DNA from: Rhizobiales bacterium Ga0077537
Lineage (GTDB): Bacteria; Pseudomonadota; Alphaproteobacteria; Rhizobiales; Hyphomicrobiaceae
Reading direction: 5' to 3'
Assembly: GCA_001464955.1 (NCBI GenBank)
Contig: LNEM01000001.1
Coordinates: 1-46,761 of the forward strand
Length of the DNA: 46,761 bases
Every line of letters starts with the position of its first letter. Position 1 is the stretch's first letter. The notes below the pieces were generated by a model, which was not told the origin of the DNA, ran no database searches, and worked only from the letters and a program-made list of their open reading frames with translations. The position numbers and the translations under genes are program-made. Shown here piece after piece: positions 37,238-46,552 of the stretch.

Positions 37238-38142
37238 GCGCAGACGATAGAGCATCAGACTTGGCCGTGCCGCCGACGCCATGGCGACAACTCGCAGAAA
37301 CCTTGCGCGACCACTTGAGGCATCCGGGTCTTGCCATCGGCACCGGCCTCCTGGCGCTCCTGCTCCTCGTCGCTCTCTTCGCACCGTGGATCGCACCGTA
37401 CCCGCCGCTCAAGACGAACATGTCGAACACGCTGGCACCCATGTCGAGCGCGCATTGGCTCGGCACGGATCAGTTCGGCCGCGACGTGCTTTCGCGAATT
37501 CTCCTCGGCACGCAGGTATCGCTTCAGGTCGCGTTCGCGGTCGTGGCCCTGTCGCTGACCGCCGGCACGCTCATTGGTGCCATAGCAGGCTTTGCGGGCG
37601 GCTGGATCGAACGCATCACGCTGGTGATCATCGACATTCTACTGGCGTTCCCAGGCTTCCTTTTCGCGCTCGCACTCGTCGCGGCCCGCGGGTCGTCCCT
37701 GGAATCCGTCATCATTGCCGTCGCGATTGCGTTCACGCCGCGCGTCGCAGCAGTGATGCGGTCGGTCGTACTGACCATCAAGCCGAGACCCTTCATCGAG
37801 TCGTCGCGCGCCATCGGAATGAGCGAATGGCGCGTTCTCTGGCGGCATGTCATCCCGAACGCTCTGCCGCCCGTCATTGTGGTCGCGACCGTGAGCGCAG
37901 CGACGGCGATTCTTGCCGAGGCGGGCCTGTCGTTTCTTGGGCTTGGCGTCCAGCCCCCGACGCCGACGTGGGGCAACATCATCGCCGATGGGAATTCGTT
38001 GATCACGACGAACCCTTGGATTTCCCTATCGGCCGGCTTCTGCATCGCCATCGCGGTGATTGCCTTCAATCTCCTCGGCGACGGCTTGCGCGACACGCTC
38101 GATCCGCAGATGAAGCGCCAGACGGGACGGGGGCTGCTCTAG
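37234..38142 (+). CDS. ABC transporter permease, DppC type
   Basis: A 302-residue permease with an N-terminal membrane segment (GLLALLLLVALFAPWIAPYP), LGTDQFGRDVLSRILLGTQV typical of DppC/OppC, and the coupling loop (RAIGMSEWRVLWRHVIPNAL). ATG 37234 overlaps the upstream stop. It pairs with the DppB-type protein to form the channel. Confidence 0.93.
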   Translation: MSADDRASDLAVPPTPWRQLAETLRDHLRHPGLAIGTGLLALLLLVALFAPWIAPYPPLKTNMSNTLAPMSSAHWLGTDQFGRDVLSRILLGTQVSLQVAFAVVALSLTAGTLIGAIAGFAGGWIERITLVIIDILLAFPGFLFALALVAARGSSLESVIIAVAIAFTPRVAAVMRSVVLTIKPRPFIESSRAIGMSEWRVLWRHVIPNALPPVIVVATVSAATAILAEAGLSFLGLGVQPPTPTWGNIIADGNSLITTNPWISLSAGFCIAIAVIAFNLLGDGLRDTLDPQMKRQTGRGLL

Positions 38143-38146
38143 CGCC

Positions 38147-39163
38147 ATGATGCAACCAAAGCCGGCGACAGTTCTCTCCATTCGCGGCCTCACGACGACG
38201 TTCCCGGGGCCACGCGGGGACATCGTAATCGTCGACGATGTCTCGCTGGACGTCGCGCGCGGCGAAACGCTGGCTGTCGTCGGCGAATCCGGTTCCGGCA
38301 AGACGATGACGTTCCATTCCGCGCTCGGTCTCGTCCCGTCGCCCGGTCGGGTCGTTGCGGGTGAGGTCCTGCTGGATGGCGCGGATCTCCTGCGACTGCC
38401 GCCACACGAGTTGCGCCAGCGCCGCGGCGCCGACATCGCCATCGTGTTCCAGGACCCGCTGACGGCGCTCAATCCGGTTTTCACCATCGGCGACCAGATC
38501 GGCGAAGTCCTTCGCGCGCACACTCGACTGTCGCGTTCTTCGGCTCGAAAGCGCGCCATCGAGACCTTGGAGCGCGTCCATATTCCGGATCCCCATCGCC
38601 GGGTCGACGACTTTCCGCATCAGTTCTCCGGTGGCATGCGCCAGCGCGCCCTGATCGCCATGGCCATCGCCCTCGAGCCGAAGGTCCTGATCGCCGACGA
38701 ACCGACGACGGCGCTCGACGTGACGGTGCAAGCCCAGGTGCTCGAGTTGCTCGCCGACCTGAAGCGAGACACCGGCATGGGTCTCGTCCTCATCACGCAC
38801 GATCTCGGTGTCGTCGCCCGGTATGCGGACCGCTTGGCGGTGATGTACGCGGGCCGGGTCATGGAACAAGGCACGGCCGACCGCGTCTTCGAGACCCCGC
38901 GGCACCCCTACACCCTGTCGCTGTTTCGCTCGATCCCCCATTTGGATACGCCCGCGGGGACCGATCTCACACCCATCGAGGGCCTTCCCCCGAATCCGGC
39001 GTTGTTGCCGACAGGCTGCGCCTTCGAGCCACGCTGCTTTCACGGCGGCGGTCGCGAGGATTGCCGCTCCGGGCGCCCCGCACTCACGCCGACCGATGTG
39101 CCGGAACACGCAGCCCGCTGCTGGCACTGGACCGAGCTCGCTTCCGAGCGGAGGCCGTCATGA
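38147..39163 (+). CDS. ABC transporter ATP-binding protein, DppD type
   Basis: A 338-residue ATPase with Walker A GESGSGKT (46-53), signature [14 protein letters not shown], Walker [13 protein letters not shown] and ITHD. The C-terminal oligopeptide-type extension has four cysteines ([17 protein letters not shown]) in the spacing that in some relatives holds a metal cluster. It ends in an ATGA overlap with the next ATPase gene. Confidence 0.94.
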   Translation: MMQPKPATVLSIRGLTTTFPGPRGDIVIVDDVSLDVARGETLAVVGESGSGKTMTFHSALGLVPSPGRVVAGEVLLDGADLLRLPPHELRQRRGADIAIVFQDPLTALNPVFTIGDQIGEVLRAHTRLSRSSARKRAIETLERVHIPDPHRRVDDFPHQFSGGMRQRALIAMAIALEPKVLIADEPTTALDVTVQAQVLELLADLKRDTGMGLVLITHDLGVVARYADRLAVMYAGRVMEQGTADRVFETPRHPYTLSLFRSIPHLDTPAGTDLTPIEGLPPNPALLPTGCAFEPRCFHGGGREDCRSGRPALTPTDVPEHAARCWHWTELASERRPS

Positions 39164-40263
39164 CCGGCAACGAACAGCCGCCAGCGCCAGACGAGCCGCT
39201 TCTCAGTGTCGCGAACGTCTCCAAGATTTTCTCCGGTGGGCGGAGTCTTCTCGGGCGCCAGCGCAGCGCGGTCCGGGCCGTCGACGGAGTGTCCCTCGAA
39301 CTCCGCGCCGGTGAGACCCTCGGCCTCGTCGGTGAGACCGGCAGCGGCAAGAGCACGCTCGGCCGCCTCGTGCTGCGCCTGGTCGAGCCGACGTCCGGCC
39401 GGATCACGTTCGCCGGCGAGGACCTGACAGCGAAATCGATGGCCGAGGTTCGACGCCTTCGCGGCTCCATCCAGATGGTCTTCCAGGACCCCTACGGCTC
39501 ACTGGATCCCCGCATGAGTGTCGGCGCGCTCATCGCGGAGCCGATGATCGTGCACGGCGCGCCGCGCGCCGATATTCCGCGCCGGGTCAGCGAGATCATG
39601 GGCCTCGTGGGCCTCGATGCGCGCCTCGCCCACCGGTATCCGCACCAGTTCTCTGGAGGCCAGCGCCAGCGCATCGGCATCGCGCGCGCCATGGCTCTAT
39701 CGCCGAAGCTGCTGGTTCTCGACGAGCCCGTTTCCGCGCTGGATGTATCGATTCAGGCCCAGATCCTCAACCTGCTGCGCGACATCCAGCAGCGCACCGG
39801 AATGGCATATCTGTTCATCGCCCACGATCTGGCCGTCGTCCGTCACGTCAGCAATCGCGTTGCGGTGATGTATCTTGGCCGCATCGTCGAGACCGGCCCC
39901 CGCGACAAACTCTATGGCGCCCCGCGCCACCCCTACACGATATCGCTCCTCTCGGCTGTGCCGCTGGCCAGTCCCGCGCTGGAGCGCACGCGGAGCCGCA
40001 TCCCCGTCTACGGCGAAATCAGCTCGGGCACGGCAGTGCCGTCGGGCTGCCGCTTCCACCCACGCTGCTTCCGCGCCAGACTTGTTGCGGGCGCAGGCAA
40101 GGTCCCGACCGTTGCCTCGGGTGACGGCATCATCCCTGCGGTTTGCGCCCAACAGGATCCGAAGCTCGAAGGGCCGACGAGCGAACACCTTTCCGCCTGT
40201 CACTTCGGACCGGAGCACGACGGTCGGATCGCAACGCTGCAGCCAGCGGGAGAACGTGCGTGA
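39160..40263 (+). CDS. ABC transporter ATP-binding protein, DppF type
   Basis: A 367-residue ATPase with Walker A GETGSGKS (58-65), Q-loop [20 protein letters not shown], signature [14 protein letters not shown], Walker [13 protein letters not shown] and IAHD. The C-terminal part has GCRFHPRC plus two later cysteines. ATG 39160 overlaps the DppD stop. It completes the five-gene importer. Its TGA overlaps the GTG of the BKACE gene, tying transport to catabolism in one operon. Confidence 0.94.
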   Translation: MTGNEQPPAPDEPLLSVANVSKIFSGGRSLLGRQRSAVRAVDGVSLELRAGETLGLVGETGSGKSTLGRLVLRLVEPTSGRITFAGEDLTAKSMAEVRRLRGSIQMVFQDPYGSLDPRMSVGALIAEPMIVHGAPRADIPRRVSEIMGLVGLDARLAHRYPHQFSGGQRQRIGIARAMALSPKLLVLDEPVSALDVSIQAQILNLLRDIQQRTGMAYLFIAHDLAVVRHVSNRVAVMYLGRIVETGPRDKLYGAPRHPYTISLLSAVPLASPALERTRSRIPVYGEISSGTAVPSGCRFHPRCFRARLVAGAGKVPTVASGDGIIPAVCAQQDPKLEGPTSEHLSACHFGPEHDGRIATLQPAGERA

Positions 40264-41132
40264 AGAAGCTGATCATCGAAGTTCGCGTCAACGAATACGC
40301 CATGCGTGACGGGAACCCGCATGTGCCATGGACCGCCGAGGAGCTTGGTCGTGATGCTGCGGCGATCCGCGAGGCCGGCGCATCGATCATTCATTTCCAC
40401 GCACGTGGCGCAGACGGCTCACCCGCACACGCGACGGCCGACTATGCGGCTGCCATAAGCGCGATCCGCCGGGCGAGCGATCTCATCGTCCATCCGACCC
40501 TCGGCCAGATCACCGTCGCCGGCCAGGACGAGCGCATCCGCCACATCGTGGAACTCTCGCGCGATCCGGCACTCAAACCGGAAATCGCCGCGATCGATAC
40601 GGGCAGCGCCAACATCGATCGCTTTGATGCAGCGACGCGAACGTTTCAAACCTCCAACAAGGTCTACATCAACTCCCACGAGACGTTGATGCTGTTCTGC
40701 AAACGCTTTGCAGAGATCGGGGTGCGGCCGGTCATCTCGGCCTGGAACGGCCCGTTCCTGCGCTCGGGCAGGGCCTTGATGGACATGGGGCTCATTCCCG
40801 AGCCCGCTTACGCGCTGCTCGTCCACTGCGAGGGCGGCCTCCTCGGGGGCCACCCTGCGACCAGTTCCGGTCTCGCGTCGTTTCTCTCCCATATGCCGCA
40901 CGACGAGCGGATCGAGTGGACGGTGTGCGCCAAGTTCGGCAACCTTTTCCCGGTGGCCATGCAGGCGATCGCCGAAGGCGGACACGTTGCGATCGGCATC
41001 GGCGACTACGACTATCCGGAGCTCGGCCGGCCGACGAATGCGGACCTCGTGCGCGAGATCGTTCGGATGGCCCGCCTTGTAGGCCGTGAGATTGCGACCC
41101 CCGCTGAGGCGCGCGAGATACTGCGCCTCTAG
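40260..41132 (+). CDS. BKACE-family enzyme (3-keto-5-aminohexanoate cleavage type, DUF849)
   Basis: A 290-residue TIM-barrel enzyme. GTG 40260 overlaps the previous stop (GTGA) behind a GGGAG site. BKACE enzymes use Zn2+ to condense a beta-keto acid with acetyl-CoA, giving a CoA ester and acetoacetate. The His-x-His metal motif is present (His45, His47 in HFHARG), as are HPTLGQI and the C-terminal REIATPAEAREIL. The usual third Zn ligand, Glu in GLED near the end, appears as Gly248 in GIGDYDY. This suggests a variant subgroup with a different metal site or reaction. The alignment is from memory. The substrate is unknown. Confidence 0.85.
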   Translation: MKKLIIEVRVNEYAMRDGNPHVPWTAEELGRDAAAIREAGASIIHFHARGADGSPAHATADYAAAISAIRRASDLIVHPTLGQITVAGQDERIRHIVELSRDPALKPEIAAIDTGSANIDRFDAATRTFQTSNKVYINSHETLMLFCKRFAEIGVRPVISAWNGPFLRSGRALMDMGLIPEPAYALLVHCEGGLLGGHPATSSGLASFLSHMPHDERIEWTVCAKFGNLFPVAMQAIAEGGHVAIGIGDYDYPELGRPTNADLVREIVRMARLVGREIATPAEAREILRL

Positions 41133-41180
41133 GGGCATCAAAGCATGGCATAGGACGTGCGGCGTCCACAGGAGCAAGCG

Positions 41181-41813
41181 ATGACTGACACCCGGGAAAC
41201 GAACTACGCAGGCGTATTCGACACCAACATCGGGTTCGGCAAGCGCCCGTGCGTGCTCGTCATCGACTTCATCAGGGCCTACACGACCAAGGGAGCCGCA
41301 TTCTTCGGCCAGGGCGTGGTGGACGCCGTCGAAGCAACGGTCGATCTCCTCGCAGAAGCACGCCGGGCGAAAGTACCGATCATCTATACCAAAGTCCTCT
41401 ATCACCCGTCCGGCATGGATGGCGGACTGTTCGTGAAGAAGGTGCCGGCTCTTCGCAGCCTCGTCGCGGGCGAACCCCTCGCCGAGATCGACGACCGGAT
41501 TCCGCCGCAGCCCGATGATCTCGTCATCGTCAAGAATTACCCGAGTTGCTTCTTCGGCACGACGCTTGCGTCGACGCTGGCAGGCCTCGGCGTCGACACC
41601 GTGATCCTGACGGGGTGCTCGACATCCGGCTGCGTACGGGCAGCCGCAATCGACGCCATACAGTATGGCTATCGGGTGATCGTGCCGCGCGAATGCGTCG
41701 GGGACCGGCACCAGGAACCACACGACGCCAATCTTTTCGACATCAACGCCAAGTACGGCGACGTCCTCCCGAGAGACGACGTCATCGCCCACATCCGATC
41801 TGTTGCGGCCTAG
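41181..41813 (+). CDS. Isochorismatase-like cysteine hydrolase, close to N-carbamoylsarcosine amidohydrolase
   Basis: A 210-residue hydrolase with the triad Asp29 (VIDF), Lys118 (VKNYPSCF) and Cys151 (TSGCVRAAAID). The segment from TGCSTSGCVRA through GDRHQEPHDANLFDINAKYG is the pattern of N-carbamoylsarcosine amidase, which releases NH3 and CO2 from a carbamoyl group; maleamate amidohydrolases look similar. It therefore probably acts on a ureido or amide intermediate of the pathway encoded around it. A strong AGGAG site precedes ATG 41181. Confidence 0.9.
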   Translation: MTDTRETNYAGVFDTNIGFGKRPCVLVIDFIRAYTTKGAAFFGQGVVDAVEATVDLLAEARRAKVPIIYTKVLYHPSGMDGGLFVKKVPALRSLVAGEPLAEIDDRIPPQPDDLVIVKNYPSCFFGTTLASTLAGLGVDTVILTGCSTSGCVRAAAIDAIQYGYRVIVPRECVGDRHQEPHDANLFDINAKYGDVLPRDDVIAHIRSVAA

Positions 41814-41825
41814 TAGGAGATGCCG

Positions 41826-43982
41826 GTGAGCGCCAGCGACGATCAGATGACCAGGCCGGACGGCACGTTCACGACCACCTGTTGGGAGTGTTCGGCCTAC
41901 TGTGGTGCGTTGGCTCGGGTTGAAGGTGGCCGTGTCGTCGAGTATGGCCCGAACGCCGATCACCCTCACTCCGCCGGTGCGTTCTGTGTGAAGGGCATTC
42001 GAGGCGCCCCCGGCCTGACCTACAATCCCAACCGGCTCCTCTACCCGCACCGTCGCGCAGGGCCGCGCGGCAGCGGCCGGTGGGTCCGGATCTCCTGGGA
42101 CGAGGCCCTCGACGAGATTGCCGACAGGTTCGCCGAAGTCAGGCGCACCCATGGGCCCGAGGCGATCGTCGGCGCGACCAGTGGTGCAGCTTTCAGCCGG
42201 TCTCTCGTGACGGCCCTCATGCTTCGCTCGATCGGCTCACCCAATTGGATGATCAATCAGGACTTGTGTGGCGGCTGCCGCGCCCTGTCGGCGCGCATCA
42301 CGGGCCTGCCCATCACGCGTGGCGAAGACATCGACAACACGCGGTGCGCACTCGTCGTCGGCCGGAATTCACACGTCGCCGATCCCGTGGAATGGGCGAA
42401 GATCAAGGCCGCGCGCAAGCGCGGGGCCGATCTGATCGTGATCGATCCGAAACGCATTCCAGCTGCCGAGATCTCCAGCATCTGGATGCGCCCGCGTGTC
42501 GGCACCGACTCGGCACTCGCCTTGGCCATGATGCATGTCCTGATCGAGGAGAAGCTCTACGATCGGGAGTTCGTTCGCGACCATTGCCATGGCTTCGATG
42601 AACTGGCTGCGCGCGTCGCATCGTACTCTCCTGTGACCGCGGCAACGCTTACGGGCGTGCCATCGTCGATGATCGTGGACGCCGCACGCATGTACGCGCG
42701 CGGGCCGTCCACGTTCGTCTCCGGCCATGGCATCGACGCTGCCAGCAACGGCGTGCAGACATTCCGCGCCTTCCACGCGCTCGCGGCGATCTCTGGCAAC
42801 ATCGATCGGCCGGGCGGCAATCTCCGCCAGCGCGTGCCCAAAGGATTCTCAAACTACATCGATCTGCTGCATCGGCCGGAACACCGACTCCCACGCGAGA
42901 TCGAAGAGCGGACGATCGGCGCCGATCGCTTTCCGTTGTGGGCCGGCCCACGCGGCTGGCAGACGGCATGCCACAACCCGACGGTGATCGAAGCCATGCT
43001 CACCGGCAAGCCCCACCCGGTCCGCGCCCTCTACGCGAGCGGCGTCAACATCCTCGTCACCTACCCCGATACTCGGCGCACCATCGAGGCCCTCCGCTCG
43101 CTCGATTTCGTCGCTGTCGCCGCGCATCAGATGACGCCGACGGCGGAATGGGCCGACATCGTCCTGCCGAAGACCACGACACTTGAGGAGGAGGAGGTCT
43201 CGTTCGTACCGTCCGGCCCTACGGTGCTCTTGACCCGTGCACTCGTGCAGCCACAAGGCGAGTCGCGGCCCGAGATCGAGATTGCAGCGCCCTTGCTCGA
43301 TCGCCTGGAGGCCCGGCAGTCAATCGCCAGCCGCCTGTTGCCTTGGCGATCACAGCGCGAGCTGAATGTGCATCTTCTCGGCGACAGTGGCGTAACCATC
43401 GACCGGTTGCTGGCAGCCGGTTTCGTTCAATTGCCGCCTGATCCCGTGCCGAGAAGCCTGCCGTTCCCGAGTGAGACGGGTAGGGTGGAACTCCATTCGC
43501 CGGTCCTCGAGAAGCTCGGCCTCGATCCGCTCCCGGGCTTCGTCGTTCCCGAGCGAGATGGCCGGCCAGCCGATGTGCGCGCCCGTTTTCCACTTACGAT
43601 CGTCACCGGCGACCGCGAGAAAACCTACCATCATTCGCGCTTCCACGATCAGCCGTGGGCCGTGAAGGTCTCCCCTGACCCCCGTCTGGCGATTCATCCG
43701 GCCACGGCGGCGGCGCAAGGCATTTCGGATGGCGACTGGGTCGAGGTGGAAGTGGAAGGCGGCGGTCGCTGCCGGCTACGCATCAAAATCTCGGATGGTC
43801 AGCCGCCCGACGTCGTGAGCACCGGAATGGGCTGGTGGCGCCCGGCAGAACCCGCCCCCGATCACGGCGCACTCGACATCAACATCAACGTCGCGCTCTC
43901 CTACGCCGGCCCCTACGATCCCATCTCGGGATCATCGGACATCCGCGGACAACTGTGCCGTATCGAGCGCTGCGCCTCATAG
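41826..43982 (+). CDS. Cytoplasmic molybdopterin oxidoreductase with [4Fe-4S] cluster
   Basis: A protein of about 718 residues of the DMSO-reductase superfamily. Near the N-terminus are Cys-x2-Cys-x3-Cys (CWECSAYC) and a fourth Cys 28 residues later (GAFCVKG), the [4Fe-4S] site. The Mo-bisPGD domains follow (WDEALDEIADRF, VVGRNSHVADP, IDPKR, GDREKTYHHSRFHDQPW, GMGWWRP). A DLCGGC motif at about 148-153 (numbered from ATG 41820) offers a Cys as Mo ligand. There is no Tat signal, so it is cytoplasmic. ATG 41820 directly abuts the AGGAG site; GTG 41826, six bases beyond it, is better placed and chosen. It could be a dehydrogenase, reductase or hydratase of the imported compound. Confidence 0.9.
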   Translation: MSASDDQMTRPDGTFTTTCWECSAYCGALARVEGGRVVEYGPNADHPHSAGAFCVKGIRGAPGLTYNPNRLLYPHRRAGPRGSGRWVRISWDEALDEIADRFAEVRRTHGPEAIVGATSGAAFSRSLVTALMLRSIGSPNWMINQDLCGGCRALSARITGLPITRGEDIDNTRCALVVGRNSHVADPVEWAKIKAARKRGADLIVIDPKRIPAAEISSIWMRPRVGTDSALALAMMHVLIEEKLYDREFVRDHCHGFDELAARVASYSPVTAATLTGVPSSMIVDAARMYARGPSTFVSGHGIDAASNGVQTFRAFHALAAISGNIDRPGGNLRQRVPKGFSNYIDLLHRPEHRLPREIEERTIGADRFPLWAGPRGWQTACHNPTVIEAMLTGKPHPVRALYASGVNILVTYPDTRRTIEALRSLDFVAVAAHQMTPTAEWADIVLPKTTTLEEEEVSFVPSGPTVLLTRALVQPQGESRPEIEIAAPLLDRLEARQSIASRLLPWRSQRELNVHLLGDSGVTIDRLLAAGFVQLPPDPVPRSLPFPSETGRVELHSPVLEKLGLDPLPGFVVPERDGRPADVRARFPLTIVTGDREKTYHHSRFHDQPWAVKVSPDPRLAIHPATAAAQGISDGDWVEVEVEGGGRCRLRIKISDGQPPDVVSTGMGWWRPAEPAPDHGALDININVALSYAGPYDPISGSSDIRGQLCRIERCAS

Positions 43983-44148
43983 AGAGTGGCAGGACGGCAC
44001 GGGCCAACCGGATCGAGCGCAACCGTGGTAGCCCGCCCCTGCGGTGCACGCGTGAGCTGCCCCGTCCAGATCGCAGCACCGGACGTCACCATCGTGACCA
44101 GACCCGTCAAACCGGCTACTTTGCTTGAATGCATCTCGGGTCGGAGTG

Positions 44149-45126
44149 TCACCGTGCGGTGCGCAGAGAGTCGCGTCCAGGCTTGACGTAACTCGCAAAC
44201 CGGTCGGCATCGAGGTCCCCGCGATCGACGGCAGCGCGCACTGCGCAACCCGGCTCGCTGTCATGCCTGCAATCGCGAAACCGACACTGGCTCGCAAGCG
44301 CCTCGATGTCATCGAAGTCGCTCGTGCTGTCTGTCGAGGGATTCCAGAGTTCGAGGCCCCGCAGGCCGGGACTGTCGATGACCGTGCCACCGGACACTCG
44401 CGTGAAAAGCTGGCGATGAGTTGTCGTATGCTGGCCGCGACCGTCGTGGGCTCGCACCTCCTGCGTCGCCTGTGCGTCGTGGCCCAGCAGCCGGTTCGTC
44501 AATGTCGACTTGCCGACTCCTGATGAGCCGATCAGAGCCACCGTCCGGTTGCCTTCGAAATAGCGCTCGAGATCCCGAGCCCCGTCCTGAGCGCGCGCGC
44601 TGATCGCGTGGATTGGCACACCAGGATCGATCCCGTCGATCTGACCGTTCGGCCTGACCACATCACCAGGGAGATCGGCCTTGTTCACGACGACGACGGG
44701 CGTGGCTCCACTTTCCGACACCAGGGCAAGGTAGCGCTCCATGCGCGCCAGGTTGAAGTCTCCACCCAACGCTGTCACGATGAATACGACATCGATGTTC
44801 GCCGCCAGGAGTTGCGGACGACGCTCGCCTGCTGCCTTGCGGATCAGGGCGCTCGTTCGGCGCAGAACGGCCTCGATGGGTGCGGGGCCATCACCTTCGG
44901 CCATACGGATCGCAACAAAATCTCCGACCCCCGGCAGATCTGACCGCTCAGCGGCTGATTTGCGGAGCCGGCCTGTTATCACCGCGGACAGCTCTGAGGT
45001 GCCGGTAGAAACCCTGAAATGGCTTCGATGTTCGCCGACCACACGGCAGGGCATAAGGCCCTGGGCCGCGTACGCCTCGAATTCCGCCTGTCTTTGAGAG
45101 TTCCAGCCTAACGCCTCGAGGGACAT
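44149..45126 (-). CDS. rsgA: Ribosome small subunit-dependent GTPase A
   Basis: A 325-residue circularly permuted GTPase that helps 30S maturation. Motif order is G4 (VVNKADL) before G1 (GSSGVGKST) and G3 (IDSPGLRG), preceded by an OB-fold. The C-terminal zinc motif is complete (CRFRDCRHDSEPGC). ATG 45126 follows GGAGTATAG. The C-terminus ends FASYVKPGRDSLRTAR, somewhat shorter than common RsgA proteins; neither other frame continues the family sequence, so I see no frameshift. It is convergent with the Mo-enzyme gene. Confidence 0.94.
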   Translation of the reverse strand: MSLEALGWNSQRQAEFEAYAAQGLMPCRVVGEHRSHFRVSTGTSELSAVITGRLRKSAAERSDLPGVGDFVAIRMAEGDGPAPIEAVLRRTSALIRKAAGERRPQLLAANIDVVFIVTALGGDFNLARMERYLALVSESGATPVVVVNKADLPGDVVRPNGQIDGIDPGVPIHAISARAQDGARDLERYFEGNRTVALIGSSGVGKSTLTNRLLGHDAQATQEVRAHDGRGQHTTTHRQLFTRVSGGTVIDSPGLRGLELWNPSTDSTSDFDDIEALASQCRFRDCRHDSEPGCAVRAAVDRGDLDADRFASYVKPGRDSLRTAR

Positions 45127-45560
45127 CTATACTCCGCAGGGTCGAGCCGACACATGAAAAGGGCGCCGCATGGCGGACGAGGCACTCAATCCCCACCAGG
45201 ATCTAGGTCTCGTTTCTTCCGTCGGGATAGGCCATCCCGTGGTCATGCGCCATCTCAACCTGCTCCCGTGGTCCGAATTTCGAGCAGCGTCCGAACGGGT
45301 TCAATGGGCGAATTTGCGACATCTGGTAAGCTCGCGAGTGAGGCCGACGGTAAGTCATGCTGATCTGCTCATGCTGACGCACTTCGTCATGCCTGCCGGG
45401 GCGACCGCCTCGTGGAACAGGCGGCTCGACGCGCCGGTCGTCAGATGCTGCCCCGTCTCCTGGCCTTGCAACAGCGAGTGACCGAGCGGCGCAAAACTTG
45501 GCCGTTTGCGACCAGGATCCCCGCATGATACGCGAAAGTCCCCCGAGACGGAGACATGCA
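45127..45560. other. Intergenic region between rsgA and the nitroreductase gene
   Basis: These 434 bases contain an open frame of 103 codons (45170-45481, plus) with AAAGGG before its ATG, but mixed third-position base use and no recognisable product, so I do not call it a gene. Promoters of the two divergent flanking genes should lie here. No hairpin or RNA gene is recognised. Confidence 0.4.
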
Positions 45561-46238
45561 ATGGACTTCGAGCATCTGGTGCGAACCCGACGCAGCGTAC
45601 GTGGTTACAAGAAGCAGCCGGTGCCGCGCACGCTCATAGAAGAGATTCTGGCTGTCGCCGTCGCTGCTCCATCCTCGATGAACACCCAGCCTTGGCACGT
45701 CCACGTCCTGACCGGAGAGCCACTGGAGCGCGTGCGTCGCCGCAACACCGAGGTGATGTCGGCGGGTGGCAAGGTCAACCGAGACATCGTCACACACGGG
45801 GAATACCAGGGCGTGCATCGTCACCGTCAGGTGGAAATCGCCAAACAGCTGTTCGCGGCGATGGGCATAGCCCGCGAGGACAAGGCGATGCGGCAAGATT
45901 GGGTGATGCGCGGCTTCCGCCAGTTCGATGCCCCGGTATCGATGGTGCTGACATACGACCGGGAGCTCGATCCCGGCGCCGTAGTGCATTTCGATCTCGG
46001 CGCCCTCAGCTACGGCATTTGTCTGGCAGCCTGGGACCGGGGACTTGGTACTGTGATCAACGGGCAGGGCATTATGCGTTCCGAGATCGTGCGTGAGGAA
46101 GCTGATATCCCGGCAAACGAAGTCATCATGACGTGCATCGCCATGGGCTACCCTGACGATGACTTCTCGGCCAACAGGGTGAAGGCGCATCGAGAGACCG
46201 TGGCCCAGATCGCCCGATTCGTCGGATTCGCTGAGTAG
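45561..46238 (+). CDS. Nitroreductase-family flavoprotein
   Basis: A 225-residue FMN enzyme that reduces nitro or quinone-like substrates with NAD(P)H. Features are RTRRSVRGYKKQPV (FMN phosphate contacts), AAPSSMNTQPWHVHV, and the C-terminal domain FDLGALSYGICLAAWDRGLG and CIAMGYPDDDF. ATG 45561 follows a GGAG site. The actual substrate is unknown. Confidence 0.93.
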   Translation: MDFEHLVRTRRSVRGYKKQPVPRTLIEEILAVAVAAPSSMNTQPWHVHVLTGEPLERVRRRNTEVMSAGGKVNRDIVTHGEYQGVHRHRQVEIAKQLFAAMGIAREDKAMRQDWVMRGFRQFDAPVSMVLTYDRELDPGAVVHFDLGALSYGICLAAWDRGLGTVINGQGIMRSEIVREEADIPANEVIMTCIAMGYPDDDFSANRVKAHRETVAQIARFVGFAE

Positions 46239-46345
46239 CCCCTTCACTCCGCCGAAGGGCCGCAGGTGCTGCTCTTGCGTCGACATGGCCATGAGCATCG
46301 GCCGGCCTTCGTGCCTCCGCCTTGCGGCATCATCAGGAGACAGCT

Positions 46346-46552
46346 GTGGACGAGACAAAGATTGATCGCACGGCCATGGGACGACTGGCGAAGGGCCTGG
46401 CCTTCATCATCGGCGCCACTCACCCGGCAACCGTCGCCATGCAAACGGCGGCCGATAGCGGTACCGAAAAGGACGTCAAGGCGGCCCGCGCGCTGTTCCT
46501 CAAGCTGAAACCAGGCGATCGACGTGCGGCGATGGACATGATCTCGGACTGA
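46346..46552 (+). CDS. Small hypothetical protein
   Basis: A 68-residue protein of no recognised family (TAMGRLAKGLAFIIGATHPA early, ARALFLKLKPGDRRAAMDMI at the end), mostly helical with an Ala-rich centre. GTG 46346 has a strong AGGAG site six bases upstream; an in-frame ATG at 46322 does not. It follows the nitroreductase gene by 107 bases. Confidence 0.6.
   Translation: MDETKIDRTAMGRLAKGLAFIIGATHPATVAMQTAADSGTEKDVKAARALFLKLKPGDRRAAMDMISD

Noticed and set aside
40419-42152. Long minus-strand open frame opposite the BKACE and cysteine hydrolase genes
   Set aside because: It runs across two well-supported genes, with no motifs of its own.
43983-44250. Frameshift at the end of rsgA
   Set aside because: The other two minus-strand frames do not continue RsgA-like sequence, so the short end is taken as natural.
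45170-45481. Open frame of 103 codons between rsgA and the nitroreductase gene
   Set aside because: It has only a weak ribosome binding site, irregular third-position base use and no recognisable domain; kept only as a remark in the gap entry.
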